A stretch of DNA of 64,000 nucleotides from Erysipelotrichaceae bacterium (GCA_030526485.1 JAUNCS010000002.1:1-64000), one strand, 5' to 3'; positions 1 to 7,084 are shown, counted from the first letter of the stretch. Translations and numbers: made by a program. The notes: generated from the letters alone by a model not told the origin.

Positions 1-29
1 TGTCAATTAAAGATTTCTTTTCTGACATA
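1..29 (-). CDS. Partial CDS, probable next PTS component (truncated by window edge)
   Basis: Only nine codons are visible, reading MSEKKSLID, from an ATG at 29 to the window edge. A purine-rich ribosome binding site (GAAAGGGAAAAC) precedes the ATG. It starts 17 bases after the stop of the PTS IIB gene on the same strand, so it is probably the next gene of that operon, such as a IIC or IIA subunit. That identity comes from position only; the visible residues are too few to assign a family. Confidence 0.45.
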
Positions 30-46
30 ATGTTTTCCCTTTCAAA

Positions 47-358
47 TTATTTGTTTTTTAAATCATTTCTAACTAGATCTAACACACCTTTACCATTACA
101 TCTACCAAAATCAATAGCTGGAACGTTAAGGATAGTGATCTGTGGAATGTCTTTGCAAAGTTCTTTAACCATATTAGTCTGGAACTTTACCTGTGGAGCC
201 ATAAGCACGTAATCATATAAGCCAAACTTTGTTTTAGCTTCAGATACTGATAAAGCTTCAATCTTCCAATCTGCTTCATCTGCGCTTAAGTTGTCTTTCA
301 TGTTCTGCATCAATAAAGATGTAGACGCACCACATGCACATACCAATAAAATGTTCAT
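47..358 (-). CDS. PTS sugar transporter subunit IIB (lactose/cellobiose family)
   Basis: A cytoplasmic phosphocarrier that passes phosphate from IIA to the sugar bound in the IIC membrane channel. The 103 residues fit the usual IIB length. The N-terminus shows the family's P-loop-like phosphocysteine loop, LVCACGASTSLL, with Cys7 aligned to the phosphorylated cysteine of cellobiose IIB proteins. A strong AGGAGGT site precedes the ATG. It is the first visible gene of an operon running off the left edge, behind a long control region (359-667) and the SorC-type regulator. The sugar cannot be told from IIB alone; the family covers lactose, chitobiose, cellobiose and related sugars. Confidence 0.9.
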   Translation of the reverse strand: MNILLVCACGASTSLLMQNMKDNLSADEADWKIEALSVSEAKTKFGLYDYVLMAPQVKFQTNMVKELCKDIPQITILNVPAIDFGRCNGKGVLDLVRNDLKNK

Positions 359-388
359 ATTATGACCTCCTTACAAAACTTATTGCTT

Positions 389-402
389 TGTTTACGCTTT
401 CA
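389..402 (-). promoter_or_regulatory. Probable CcpA cre site in the PTS operon leader
   Basis: The minus strand reads TGAAAGCGTAAACA, which fits the cre consensus WTGNAANCGNWNNCW including the flanking W bases. It lies between the presumed promoter (-10 near 442-447) and the IIB start, where CcpA would block elongating polymerase. The match is seen directly; CcpA binding is inference. Confidence 0.5.
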
Positions 403-441
403 TTCTAATAAAAGCAAAAAATCGTTGTAGGAAACTTTCGT

Positions 442-507
442 ATTATAGTAAGTGCAATTTTTTTCCAATTTATTCTAATAGTAAGTGCAACTCATTAATA
501 AGTGCAA
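442..507 (-). promoter_or_regulatory. PTS operon promoter region with three TAAGTGCAA repeats
   Basis: A perfect TATAAT on the minus strand lies at 442-447, but no good -35 box sits upstream (best is TTGGAA, 15 bp away), as expected for an activator-dependent promoter. Three exact direct copies of TAAGTGCAA (plus-strand sense) lie at 449-457, 482-490 and 499-507, the first abutting the -10 box. They are likely protein-binding sites, perhaps for the SorC-type regulator encoded just upstream. Confidence 0.5.
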
Positions 508-522
508 ATGTTTTCCCATTCT

Positions 523-620
523 CATTAACATTTTTCCGCATCATTAACATAAAAATGTTAATGTTATCAATTTATGTTAATGACACTCATTTCTGTTAAT
601 GATGTTGATTTATGTTAATG
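523..620. repeat. Six-copy operator-like array, period 19 bp, around a perfect palindrome
   Basis: CATTAACAT occurs at 523-531 and 542-550. Its reverse complement ATGTTAATG occurs at 555-563, 574-582 and 612-620, with a one-base variant (CTGTTAATG) at 593-601. Successive starts within each orientation are 19 bp apart. The two orientations meet at 542-563 as a perfect palindrome with an AAAA centre. The array lies between the SorC regulator's terminator and the PTS promoter. It looks like a cooperative binding array for an oligomeric regulator, with SorC-family tetramers an obvious candidate. Confidence 0.75.
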
Positions 621-632
621 TTCCTTTCCAAA

Positions 633-658
633 TAAAAAACCAGCAATTTAATGCTGGC
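633..658 (-). terminator. Intrinsic terminator of the SorC-type regulator gene
   Basis: On the minus strand CCAGCA and TGCTGG form a stem (652-657 with 640-645) followed by a run of T. It lies 10 bases past the regulator's stop, so the regulator and the PTS operon are separate transcripts. Confidence 0.85.
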
Positions 659-667
659 TACTATATG

Positions 668-1624
668 TTATTTTTTCTTTTTACCTTTAGAAGCATCATC
701 CAAACGAATTATTTCATATGCGGTGCTGGTATTAGTTACCAGTGCATTAACCAAACCACCTCTTAATGCTGCTAAGACAGCGGTTGCCTTGTTTGGATTA
801 GCAGCTATCCCAAGTCTGAATAAAATATCAGAAAATATTTTATTGCCTGCGCAAATTGTGCGGTCATCCAGAACCGGCATTTCTAGCAGTTTGCCATCTG
901 CATCATAATAATGTCCACAAATATGGCCTACCGCTCCATGGTCCTTCAAATATTTAACTTCTTCTTTCTTTAAGAAACTAGACCATTCAGAAATTCCATA
1001 AATTCCTGTGACCATTACATTGGCATTCTCCGCTAATTGTAATGTTTCTTTGACATTCACATTATTAAGCAAAGAATCTCTAATAAGTTTATTTTCTACA
1101 GCTAATGGAACCGGAATATAGCGATACTTACTTCCATATTTATTAGCTACGCTATGCACAATATCCGGCCCATCGATTGATGGATTGCTTGCATCAACAG
1201 AACCGGCCATTTGCACAACATTTAAGCGTGGTAAATAATTTACCGGCTTTAATTCTTTTAGAGTAGCACTGACACTTTTGCCCCAAGTTACGCCAAGAAC
1301 CATATCATCTCTTAAAAGCGAATTAACATAAGAAGCGCCCATCTTAGTTACCGCACTAAAGTCTTCATCTTCATCCATGTTTTCTGAATCAGAAATGCGA
1401 ATATCATCTAAATGGAATCGATTTTGAAACTCATATTCTAAAATTCTCATTCGGTCATAAGGATAATGGATCGTGATTTCCACCACTCCCGTTTCTCTTG
1501 CTTCCTTAATTAGTCTAGAAACTGAAGATCTTGATATAAATAATCTATTTGAAATATCCTGTTGCGTTAGACCCTGTTCATAGTACAATCTGGCAACTTC
1601 ACATAATAATTCTTTTTCTTTCAT
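668..1624 (-). CDS. SorC/DeoR-type sugar-responsive transcriptional regulator
   Basis: A regulator of about 318 residues, the usual length for the SorC family. An N-terminal helix-turn-helix (about residues 18-41, with SRSSVSRLIKEA as recognition helix) is followed by the C-terminal phosphosugar-binding domain that senses a metabolite and drives oligomerisation. The extreme C-terminus is a lysine tail, KGKKKK. GAGGGCGG precedes the ATG. It is transcribed toward the PTS genes but has its own terminator, and the 309-bp region between them carries repeated operator-like motifs, so it probably controls the PTS operon. Effector and sugar are unknown. Confidence 0.88.
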   Translation of the reverse strand: MKEKELLCEVARLYYEQGLTQQDISNRLFISRSSVSRLIKEARETGVVEITIHYPYDRMRILEYEFQNRFHLDDIRISDSENMDEDEDFSAVTKMGASYVNSLLRDDMVLGVTWGKSVSATLKELKPVNYLPRLNVVQMAGSVDASNPSIDGPDIVHSVANKYGSKYRYIPVPLAVENKLIRDSLLNNVNVKETLQLAENANVMVTGIYGISEWSSFLKKEEVKYLKDHGAVGHICGHYYDADGKLLEMPVLDDRTICAGNKIFSDILFRLGIAANPNKATAVLAALRGGLVNALVTNTSTAYEIIRLDDASKGKKKK

Positions 1625-1694
1625 ATACCGCCCTCATTATTATTCCTACAGATTAATATTATTGTTTATATTCTATCAAAAGCTCAATGCATAT

Positions 1695-1720
1695 AAAAAC
1701 CTCGGTAACCCGAGGTTTTG
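1695..1720 (-). terminator. Intrinsic terminator of the rpmG-secE-nusG operon
   Basis: A stem of ACCTCGG (1699-1705) with CCGAGGT (1710-1716), four-base loop, and a T-rich tail on the minus strand just past the nusG stop. Confidence 0.88.
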
Positions 1721-1723
1721 TCA

Positions 1724-2275
1724 TTATAATGCTACTTCTAAATCAACGTAGTTGATATCAGTAGGAGTTTCTCTGCCGAATAAGATGATTAGAACAGTTG
1801 CAATCTGAGTCTGATCATTCATTGATTCAACTGTACCTTCCATACCTGAGAATGGACCAGAAAGAATCTTAACGATATCACCAACCTTGAAGCTTACTTC
1901 AACAGCCTTATCAGACTGGCCGATACGACGAAGGATAGCTTCGATTTCAGGATCCTTAACTGGAATTGGCTTAGCACCACCACCTGATGAACCTATGAAT
2001 CCTGTTACACCTGGAGTATTTCTTACTACGTACCAAGCTTCATCAGTCATAATCATTTCTACGAATAAGTAACCAGGGAAGATGTTTCTAACAACTTCTT
2101 TAGTCTTTTCATTCTTAACTTCAATCTGTGTTTCTTCAGCTACAACGATTCTGAATAGATTATCAGAAATACCCATTGTAGAAAGTCTCTTTTCAAGGTT
2201 TTCCTTTACTCTGTTTTCATGACCTGCGTATGTATTAACTACATACCACTGTTTCTTTTCACTTACGTCGCTCAT
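1724..2275 (-). CDS. nusG: Transcription elongation/antitermination factor NusG
   Basis: NusG binds RNA polymerase, modulates pausing and termination, and couples transcription to translation. The 183 residues have the family layout: an N-terminal NGN domain starting WYVVNTYAGHE, with the PGYLFVEM core, then a C-terminal KOW domain (FKVGDIVKILSGPFSGMEG, from about residue 128). The start codon overlaps the secE stop (TAATGA), so the two are translationally coupled. Order rpmG-secE-nusG is the standard Firmicutes arrangement. The ribosomal protein operon that usually follows nusG is absent; a SorC-type regulator follows instead. Confidence 0.97.
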   Translation of the reverse strand: MSDVSEKKQWYVVNTYAGHENRVKENLEKRLSTMGISDNLFRIVVAEETQIEVKNEKTKEVVRNIFPGYLFVEMIMTDEAWYVVRNTPGVTGFIGSSGGGAKPIPVKDPEIEAILRRIGQSDKAVEVSFKVGDIVKILSGPFSGMEGTVESMNDQTQIATVLIILFGRETPTDINYVDLEVAL

Positions 2276-2457
2276 TAGTTCATTACTCCAATCAATTTAA
2301 GACATACAGATACCAGGAATTGGCATAAGTAGAAGAAGGCAGCAAAGAAAGCTGTGAAAATAACAACCTGAACACTGTTAGTTGCTAAATCCTTTTTCTT
2401 TGGCCATCTGATCTTAGAAATTTCTTTGAAGATAGCTTGTGGACTAAACCATTTCAT
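2275..2457 (-). CDS. secE: Preprotein translocase subunit SecE
   Basis: A 60-residue single-span subunit of the SecYEG protein-conducting channel in the membrane. The amphipathic N-terminal helix carries the conserved EISKIRWPKKKDL segment, followed by one transmembrane helix (about residues 30-52), the short Gram-positive form of SecE. AGGAGG precedes the ATG. It is co-transcribed with rpmG upstream and overlaps nusG downstream. Confidence 0.95.
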   Translation of the reverse strand: MKWFSPQAIFKEISKIRWPKKKDLATNSVQVVIFTAFFAAFFYLCQFLVSVCLKLIGVMN

Positions 2458-2469
2458 ATTACATTCCTC

Positions 2470-2625
2470 CTATTTAGTTTCTTTGTGTAAAGTATGCTTA
2501 TTGCACTTAGGGCAATATTTCATTAGTTCCAAACGTTCCTTAGCGCCTGTTCTATTCTTATTAGTAGAATAGTTTCTAGATAAACATTCGCTACAAGTTA
2601 AAATAATTCTTTTCTTATCTTTCAT
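2470..2625 (-). CDS. rpmG: 50S ribosomal protein L33
   Basis: A 51-residue protein beginning [14 protein letters not shown] and ending [10 protein letters not shown]. It contains the two CxxC pairs (Cys11/14 and Cys37/40) of the zinc-binding form of L33, and the NYSTNKN segment typical of the family. The gene is too short for many ORF callers but lies exactly where rpmG is expected, directly upstream of secE. It follows a strong promoter (2673-2701). No clear Shine-Dalgarno sequence precedes the ATG. Confidence 0.95.
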   Translation of the reverse strand: MKDKKRIILTCSECLSRNYSTNKNRTGAKERLELMKYCPKCNKHTLHKETK

Positions 2626-2643
2626 AATTTTGAGTATTTAAAA

Positions 2644-2664
2644 AGTTATTGCCAACCAATAACT
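2644..2664 (-). other. Hairpin at the 5' end of the rpmG mRNA, and probable terminator for the upstream operon
   Basis: AGTTATTG (2644-2651) pairs with CAATAACT (2657-2664) around a five-base loop, followed on the minus strand by five T. The predicted rpmG start site is near 2666, so the rpmG transcript would begin with this hairpin. For transcripts arriving from the phosphatase gene it would act as a terminator; for rpmG mRNA it could protect the 5' end. Confidence 0.55.
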
Positions 2665-2672
2665 TCTTAATT

Positions 2673-2701
2673 ATTATCACACTGCAAGTAAATGGTGTCA
2701 A
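2673..2701 (-). promoter_or_regulatory. Strong sigma-A-type promoter of rpmG-secE-nusG
   Basis: The minus strand carries a perfect TTGACA (2696-2701), a 17-bp spacer and GATAAT (2673-2678) with an upstream TG (extended -10). It begins 3 bp beyond the stop codon of the upstream phosphatase gene. Confidence 0.85.
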
Positions 2702-2703
2702 CT

Positions 2704-3252
2704 TTATTCATCTAATTTAGATATTAACTGATTAAAGAAGAAACCACTGCCATCATAATCCAGATCAAATAAAGCACAGTTTGGCACATGCTTTGGAACA
2801 TCCTGTCCAATATATTCGATAAAAGCCTTAAAAGCTGAAGCATGACCAACAACAAGTACCATATCACCGCTTTGATGCATAATTTCCATTAAACGCTGAT
2901 AGTATCTTTCGCCAACCTGTTTACGACTCTCACCACCTACTTCACTAAAATCAAAGTGATAAGGTCTTGTCAGTTCATAATCAAGTCCATCTAAAGAACC
3001 ATAGTCCTGTTCAATTAATTCATCATATACAACAGGTTCAAGATCCGAAACAATTCTGGCAGTTACTATTGCTCTATTAAGAGGAGATGAATAAACATCT
3101 GAAAACTCCAGACCCATCTTCTTTAGATTTTCAGCAACTTTATAGGCCTGATTTAAACCAGCATCACTCAAAGGCTCGTCAATTCTGCCCTGGGTAATGC
3201 CCTTACTGTTTAGTTTTGTTTCTCCGTGTCTTAATAGATATAGCTTTTTCAT
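2704..3252 (-). CDS. Histidine phosphatase family protein
   Basis: A 182-residue cytoplasmic phosphatase or mutase of the phosphoglycerate-mutase-like fold. The catalytic RHGE motif is at residues 8-11 (phospho-accepting His9), the YSSPLNRAIVTA segment follows, and the second catalytic histidine is in VVGHASAF (about His137). The family ranges from phosphoglycerate mutase-like enzymes to alpha-ribazole and nucleotide phosphatases, so the substrate is open. Its start overlaps the ribU stop by one base (TAATG), so it is expressed under the FMN riboswitch. This suggests a flavin-related role, which is inference. Confidence 0.88.
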   Translation of the reverse strand: MKKLYLLRHGETKLNSKGITQGRIDEPLSDAGLNQAYKVAENLKKMGLEFSDVYSSPLNRAIVTARIVSDLEPVVYDELIEQDYGSLDGLDYELTRPYHFDFSEVGGESRKQVGERYYQRLMEIMHQSGDMVLVVGHASAFKAFIEYIGQDVPKHVPNCALFDLDYDGSGFFFNQLISKLDE

Positions 3253-3842
3253 TATTTCTTTAGAATTGGTGATATACGTTTATACACTATCATTGTAACA
3301 ATACTTAACAGTACACCCTTAATTAAATTGAATGGAGTTGTACATAAAAGTACGAAAGTGAATAAAGATGTAACAGCTGGGAAAATCTTGCCACCCATGC
3401 CAACAATAACATCTAGTGGGATATTCATGAATTTTACATATGCTGGAATTACTACGAAGTAGTTTACAAAGGCACCAGCTGCAGCTAAAGCAAGAGTACC
3501 AGCAATTAAAGAGATAAGAGCACCCTTCTTAGTATGCTTCTTCTGATAGATGATGCTGGCAGTACAAGTAAATGCACAAGAAACTAAAAAGTTTGCTAGT
3601 TCACCAACATAAGCTGTTGAAGTACCTTTTAAGATAATATGTAAAATGTTTTTGATTAGGGAAATTAGGACAGCTGCCCATGGGCCCATTGCGAAGGCAC
3701 CTACAAGTGCAGCAGTATCTGAGAAATCAACCTTGTAGAAAGGTGGAGCCACTGGTAGTGGGAATTCAAAATACATTAAGACAGCAGCTAATGCACCTAA
3801 TACTGCTACCTTAACTAGAAATTGGGTCTTTGACTTGTTCAT
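3252..3842 (-). CDS. ribU: Riboflavin ECF transporter S component RibU
   Basis: The substrate-binding membrane subunit that captures riboflavin and works with a shared EcfA-EcfA'-EcfT module; such a module is encoded at 61483-64000, though whether it serves RibU is unknown. The 196 residues are strongly hydrophobic with about six membrane spans and include the FPLPVAPPFYKVDFSD segment seen in RibU proteins. An FMN riboswitch lies directly upstream, which strongly supports the assignment. A ribosome binding site (GGAAGGAGA) sits 10 bases from the ATG and forms part of the riboswitch's closing stem. It is translationally coupled to the phosphatase gene downstream. Confidence 0.93.
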   Translation of the reverse strand: MNKSKTQFLVKVAVLGALAAVLMYFEFPLPVAPPFYKVDFSDTAALVGAFAMGPWAAVLISLIKNILHIILKGTSTAYVGELANFLVSCAFTCTASIIYQKKHTKKGALISLIAGTLALAAAGAFVNYFVVIPAYVKFMNIPLDVIVGMGGKIFPAVTSLFTFVLLCTTPFNLIKGVLLSIVTMIVYKRISPILKK

Positions 3843-3850
3843 TAAAAAAA

Positions 3851-3957
3851 ATCTCCTTCCATCCAGACTTTACTGTCGCCACTTGAATTTCACAAGTTCA
3901 GCTTTCGCTCGTGGGGTTTACCACCGGTCGGGAATTACACCCTGCCCTGAAAATCTA
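3851..3957 (-). promoter_or_regulatory. FMN riboswitch (RFN element)
   Basis: On the minus strand the conserved RFN blocks appear in order: CAGGGCAGGGTG, AATTCCCGACCGGTGGT, CCCACGAGCG, and GTGGCGACAGTAAAGTCTGG. The 5' strand AUUUUC can pair with GGAGAU at the 3' end, which contains the ribU Shine-Dalgarno sequence, so FMN binding should hide the ribosome binding site. Eight T follow before the ATG, so a transcriptional contribution cannot be excluded. It controls ribU and the phosphatase gene. Confidence 0.95.
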
Positions 3958-4001
3958 TTTATATTCTAATACTAAATAACAATATTTCTATCAACTATTT
4001 G

Positions 4002-4595
4002 TTATATTTGTTGGATTAACTGTTTGTTTTCTTTTAAATACTGCTTCTTTAATCTGAAAAGACGATTATCAATTCGCTTCTTTTTGATATTAAGCTTTTG
4101 AGCAATTTCCTCATAACTGTAGTTATTGATTCTAAGCATAATGATTTCTCTATCCTGTTCCCTTAACTTGGACAGTTTTTCCTGAATAGCCTCATTTCTT
4201 TCCTGCCTTGCATGATAAGCAATCGGATTATCACAAACATATTGAGTAGCTATATTACTGCAATGATCACTAAGACTTATATTGTCCAAAGAATAAGTTT
4301 CCATCTGATAAGTCAAAAGACTCTTCTTATAAGCCAGACTGATTCTTCTTTTAATCAGTACATAAACATAGGTTGAAAACTTCACATCGCGGTCAAAGGT
4401 ATAGCTAAAGCAGGCATCATATAAGGCAATACAGCCTTCCTGAAATAAGTCTTCTCTATTCACCTTATAATCGCCATAATCCGTTTCATAAGTATTGATA
4501 ATGGAATAAATCATGTTCTTATACTGTTTCAAGAGTTCTTCATAAGCATCTGGTAAATTGTTTCTTACTCTTTTTATTAAGTCGTTATCTTGCAT
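4002..4595 (-). CDS. sigH: RNA polymerase sigma factor, SigH-like by position
   Basis: A 197-residue sigma-70-family factor. Region 2 is visible in the EDLFQEGCIALYDAC and VKFSTYVYVLIKRRI segments, and region 4 in REQDREIIMLRINNYS followed by a helix-turn-helix. Position between rlmB and rpmG-secE-nusG matches Bacillus sigH, although yacP is missing. In sporeformers SigH drives entry into sporulation and competence; in a lineage without visible spore genes it may control competence or another programme, which is inference. GGAG lies only 2 bases from the ATG, too close for a good ribosome site. A GATAAT -10 box ends 6 bases before the ATG, so the transcript may be leaderless. Confidence 0.82.
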   Translation of the reverse strand: MQDNDLIKRVRNNLPDAYEELLKQYKNMIYSIINTYETDYGDYKVNREDLFQEGCIALYDACFSYTFDRDVKFSTYVYVLIKRRISLAYKKSLLTYQMETYSLDNISLSDHCSNIATQYVCDNPIAYHARQERNEAIQEKLSKLREQDREIIMLRINNYSYEEIAQKLNIKKKRIDNRLFRLKKQYLKENKQLIQQI

Positions 4596-4601
4596 GGCTC
4601 C

Positions 4602-4607
4602 ATTATC
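4602..4607 (-). promoter_or_regulatory. Candidate -10 box for leaderless sigH
   Basis: The minus strand reads GATAAT, six bases, ATG. It follows the T-tract of the rlmB terminator by four bases. There is no recognisable -35 box at the right spacing. Confidence 0.45.
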
Positions 4608-4610
4608 AAA

Positions 4611-4643
4611 TAAAAAAGAAATCCAAAATTAGCGGATTTCTTT
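4611..4643 (-). terminator. Intrinsic terminator of the cysS-mrnC-rlmB operon
   Basis: A 10-bp perfect stem, AAAGAAATCC (4615-4624) with GGATTTCTTT (4634-4643), and a T-tract on the minus strand. A second, weaker hairpin (about 4657-4681) abuts the rlmB stop. Confidence 0.85.
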
Positions 4644-4681
4644 CAAAATTCAATCATTTTCCACTTGATAAGTGTGGAAAA

Positions 4682-5380
4682 CTAAGCGCCACGCTTATCT
4701 AGTACGTTATAAATCATAATGCCAGCAGCAACTGAAGCATTCAAAGAATTGATATGACCAAACATTGGCATCTTCACCATAAAGTCACATTCTTCCTTAA
4801 CAAGACGGCTCATACCCTCACCTTCTGAACCGATAATCAGAACAGTATTCATATTGTAGTCAATCTTGTTGTACATATCTCTTGCTGAACCATCAGTACC
4901 TACTACCCAGTAACCCTTCTGTTTTAAGTCCTTGATAGTATTTACCAGATTATTAACTTCAGCTACCTTTACATATTCCACTGCGCCACAGGCAACCTTG
5001 GCAACTGTATCATTTAGATGCACCGCATTATGTTTCTTATAGATGACACCATCAACACCTGCACATTCGCAAGTTCTGATGATAGCTCCTAAATTATGCG
5101 GATCCTTTAAACCATCAAGCATAACGATTAAACCATTTTCTGATTTGATCATATCTTCAACCTTAGACAGTTTAAATTCCTTTACTTCAGCCACATAACC
5201 CTGATGATTACCGCTTCTGGTTAATGAATCCAGTTTACTGCGACTGACAATTTCGTATCTGATATTCTTTTCCTGAAGCTTTTTGGCAATATTATCATTA
5301 TTAGCTAAATAAGCCCTGATAATACGGCCATTCTGAAGGGCTTCCACAAAGCTATTCTTTCCGAATACGATTTCACTCAT
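4682..5380 (-). CDS. rlmB: 23S rRNA (guanosine-2'-O-)-methyltransferase RlmB (TrmH/SpoU family)
   Basis: A SAM-dependent ribose methyltransferase of the SPOUT fold that modifies 23S rRNA. The 232 residues contain an N-terminal substrate-binding domain (about 1-70) and the three SpoU motifs: DPHNLGAIIRT, IGSEGEGM and SLNASVA, which form the knot that binds SAM. Family assignment is firm; the exact target position is taken from Bacillus and E. coli relatives. The start overlaps mrnC by 8 bases. The order cysS-mrnC-rlmB-sigH is conserved in Firmicutes. Confidence 0.93.
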   Translation of the reverse strand: MSEIVFGKNSFVEALQNGRIIRAYLANNDNIAKKLQEKNIRYEIVSRSKLDSLTRSGNHQGYVAEVKEFKLSKVEDMIKSENGLIVMLDGLKDPHNLGAIIRTCECAGVDGVIYKKHNAVHLNDTVAKVACGAVEYVKVAEVNNLVNTIKDLKQKGYWVVGTDGSARDMYNKIDYNMNTVLIIGSEGEGMSRLVKEECDFMVKMPMFGHINSLNASVAAGIMIYNVLDKRGA

Positions 5381-5756
5381 TTTCTTGTCCTCCCTTAAAG
5401 ACTTCTGTAAAAAATTCTTCCAGTCTTTCCTTATCAGTTAAATATAAATAACCAGTAATTGCTTCTAAGCCACTGGCAATCTGATAAGAAATTAGATCAC
5501 CATTCTTAGGAATATGCGAAATCGCATTTCTGCCCCTCTTAAAAGCCTCTAACTCATCTTCTTTAAAGAAGTTCATACTGTTTAGTCTTTCAAAAGTATG
5601 CATCTGTCCCTTGGCACAGTTATAGCGGGTACACAGCTTCTGCAACATCTTAGGACTCTGGTATTTATTTGCGATATAGAATTCTCTAACTCTTAAAGTA
5701 TAGACGGCATCACCGATAAAACTTAAAGAATTAGCACTAAGTTCCTTAATATTCAT
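5373..5756 (-). CDS. mrnC: Mini-ribonuclease III (MrnC)
   Basis: A 127-residue RNase III catalytic domain without the double-stranded-RNA-binding domain, as in Bacillus MrnC, which trims 23S rRNA precursors. The signature NSLSFIGDAVYTLRVREF near the N-terminus and the later EAITGYLYL segment supply the acidic metal-binding residues. Its start overlaps the cysS stop (TAATG) and its end overlaps rlmB, giving a tightly coupled translation operon. Confidence 0.93.
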   Translation of the reverse strand: MNIKELSANSLSFIGDAVYTLRVREFYIANKYQSPKMLQKLCTRYNCAKGQMHTFERLNSMNFFKEDELEAFKRGRNAISHIPKNGDLISYQIASGLEAITGYLYLTDKERLEEFFTEVFKGGQENE

Positions 5757-7084
5757 TAAAGAATTCCTTTTTCAGTTAATTCAGCTCTTAACTTATCAGC
5801 AGTTTCAAAGTCCTTATTAGCCTTAGCCTCATTCCACTTGGCATATAGCTCTTTATCCTCAGCGCTTAAATTAATTTCAGGATATGCAATACCTAAAACA
5901 TTTAAAGACTTCTTTAAAGCATTCACATCACTGCTTAAAGCAGCGTAATCAATTTCTCTTACTCTTAACTTCTGATTGATAGTCTTAGTAATTTCAAAGA
6001 TAACTGCATAAGCATTTGGTGTATTTAAGTCATCTTCCATAGCAGATAAGAACTTGTCATATAAGTCCTTTGTATATTCATCTGAGCTGTAATCAGCAAT
6101 CTGCAGCTTAATTAACGCCTGCTTTAATGGAGTTAAAACCTTGTTTAATTCAACTCTTGAATTTTCAATGATTTCATCAGAAACATTCACATCAGCGCGA
6201 TAATGAGTACCTAATAAGAACCATCTAAGAACCATTGGGTCAACCTTGCTTAAGATATCCTTGGCAGTAATGAAATTACCTAAAGACTTAGACATCTTTA
6301 CACCATCGATATCAATCATACCTGAATGCATCCAGTAGTTAGCTAAAGATGAACCATTTAGAGCCATTGACTGTGCTCTTTCATTTTCATGGTGAGGGAA
6401 TCTTAAGTCTTTACCACCACCATGGATATCAATTAAAGAACCAAGTTCCTTATTAATCATTACGACACACTCTGTATGCCAGCCTGGTCTACCAACTGAA
6501 TATCTGGTTGGCCACTTAATACCCATATCTGTCTTCTTCCATAAAGCGAAATCCAGTGGAGATTCCTTCTTGTCATTTTCTTCAATACGGGCACCGACCT
6601 GTAAATCATCAATATTCTGGTTTGATAAAGAACCATAATCCTTAACAGAAGAAGTTCTAAAGTAAACATCGCCATCAGCCTCATAAGCATTGCCATTGTC
6701 AACTAAGGCATCAATGAAAGCGATGATTTCATCCATTGTTTCCGTAACTCTTGGAGTCTTATATAAATCAGCAGCATTTAACTGATGTCTAACCTTGTTG
6801 TAGGCCTCAATCATTTCATCAGTTAATTCTTTTTCTGAAATACCTCTTTCATTACTTCTCTTGATAATCTTGTCATCAACGTCAGTATAGTTAGAAACAT
6901 ACTTAACGTTATAACCTAAAGCCTCAAAAGTTCTTCTTAAAGTATCAAATACAACTACTGGTCTAACATTGCCGATATGCACATTGTCATAAACAGTTGG
7001 ACCACAGACATACATTTTTACTTCATTTTCATCTATTGGCTTAAACTCTTCTACTTTTAAAGTCTTAGTATTATAAATTTTCAT
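5756..7084 (-). CDS. cysS: Cysteinyl-tRNA synthetase
   Basis: A class I aminoacyl-tRNA synthetase that charges tRNA-Cys. The 442 residues show the zinc-binding Cys27 in VCGPTVYDN, the HIGN form of the HIGH motif (36-39), the zinc-ligand region GWHTECVVM, and the KMSKSLGN loop. Length is slightly below the family's common 460-470. GAGGAAG precedes the ATG. The start overlaps the small GYF-like gene upstream by 14 bases, and mrnC follows with overlap. Confidence 0.97.
   Translation of the reverse strand: MKIYNTKTLKVEEFKPIDENEVKMYVCGPTVYDNVHIGNVRPVVVFDTLRRTFEALGYNVKYVSNYTDVDDKIIKRSNERGISEKELTDEMIEAYNKVRHQLNAADLYKTPRVTETMDEIIAFIDALVDNGNAYEADGDVYFRTSSVKDYGSLSNQNIDDLQVGARIEENDKKESPLDFALWKKTDMGIKWPTRYSVGRPGWHTECVVMINKELGSLIDIHGGGKDLRFPHHENERAQSMALNGSSLANYWMHSGMIDIDGVKMSKSLGNFITAKDILSKVDPMVLRWFLLGTHYRADVNVSDEIIENSRVELNKVLTPLKQALIKLQIADYSSDEYTKDLYDKFLSAMEDDLNTPNAYAVIFEITKTINQKLRVREIDYAALSSDVNALKKSLNVLGIAYPEINLSAEDKELYAKWNEAKANKDFETADKLRAELTEKGIL

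Noticed and set aside
499-520. A sigma-54-like -24/-12 match (TGG...TTGCA with correct spacing) on the minus strand upstream of the PTS operon
   Set aside because: The match depends on one of three TAAGTGCAA repeats and the other two lack the GG element. The regulator next door is SorC-type, not a sigma-54 activator such as LevR, and TATAAT lies nearby.
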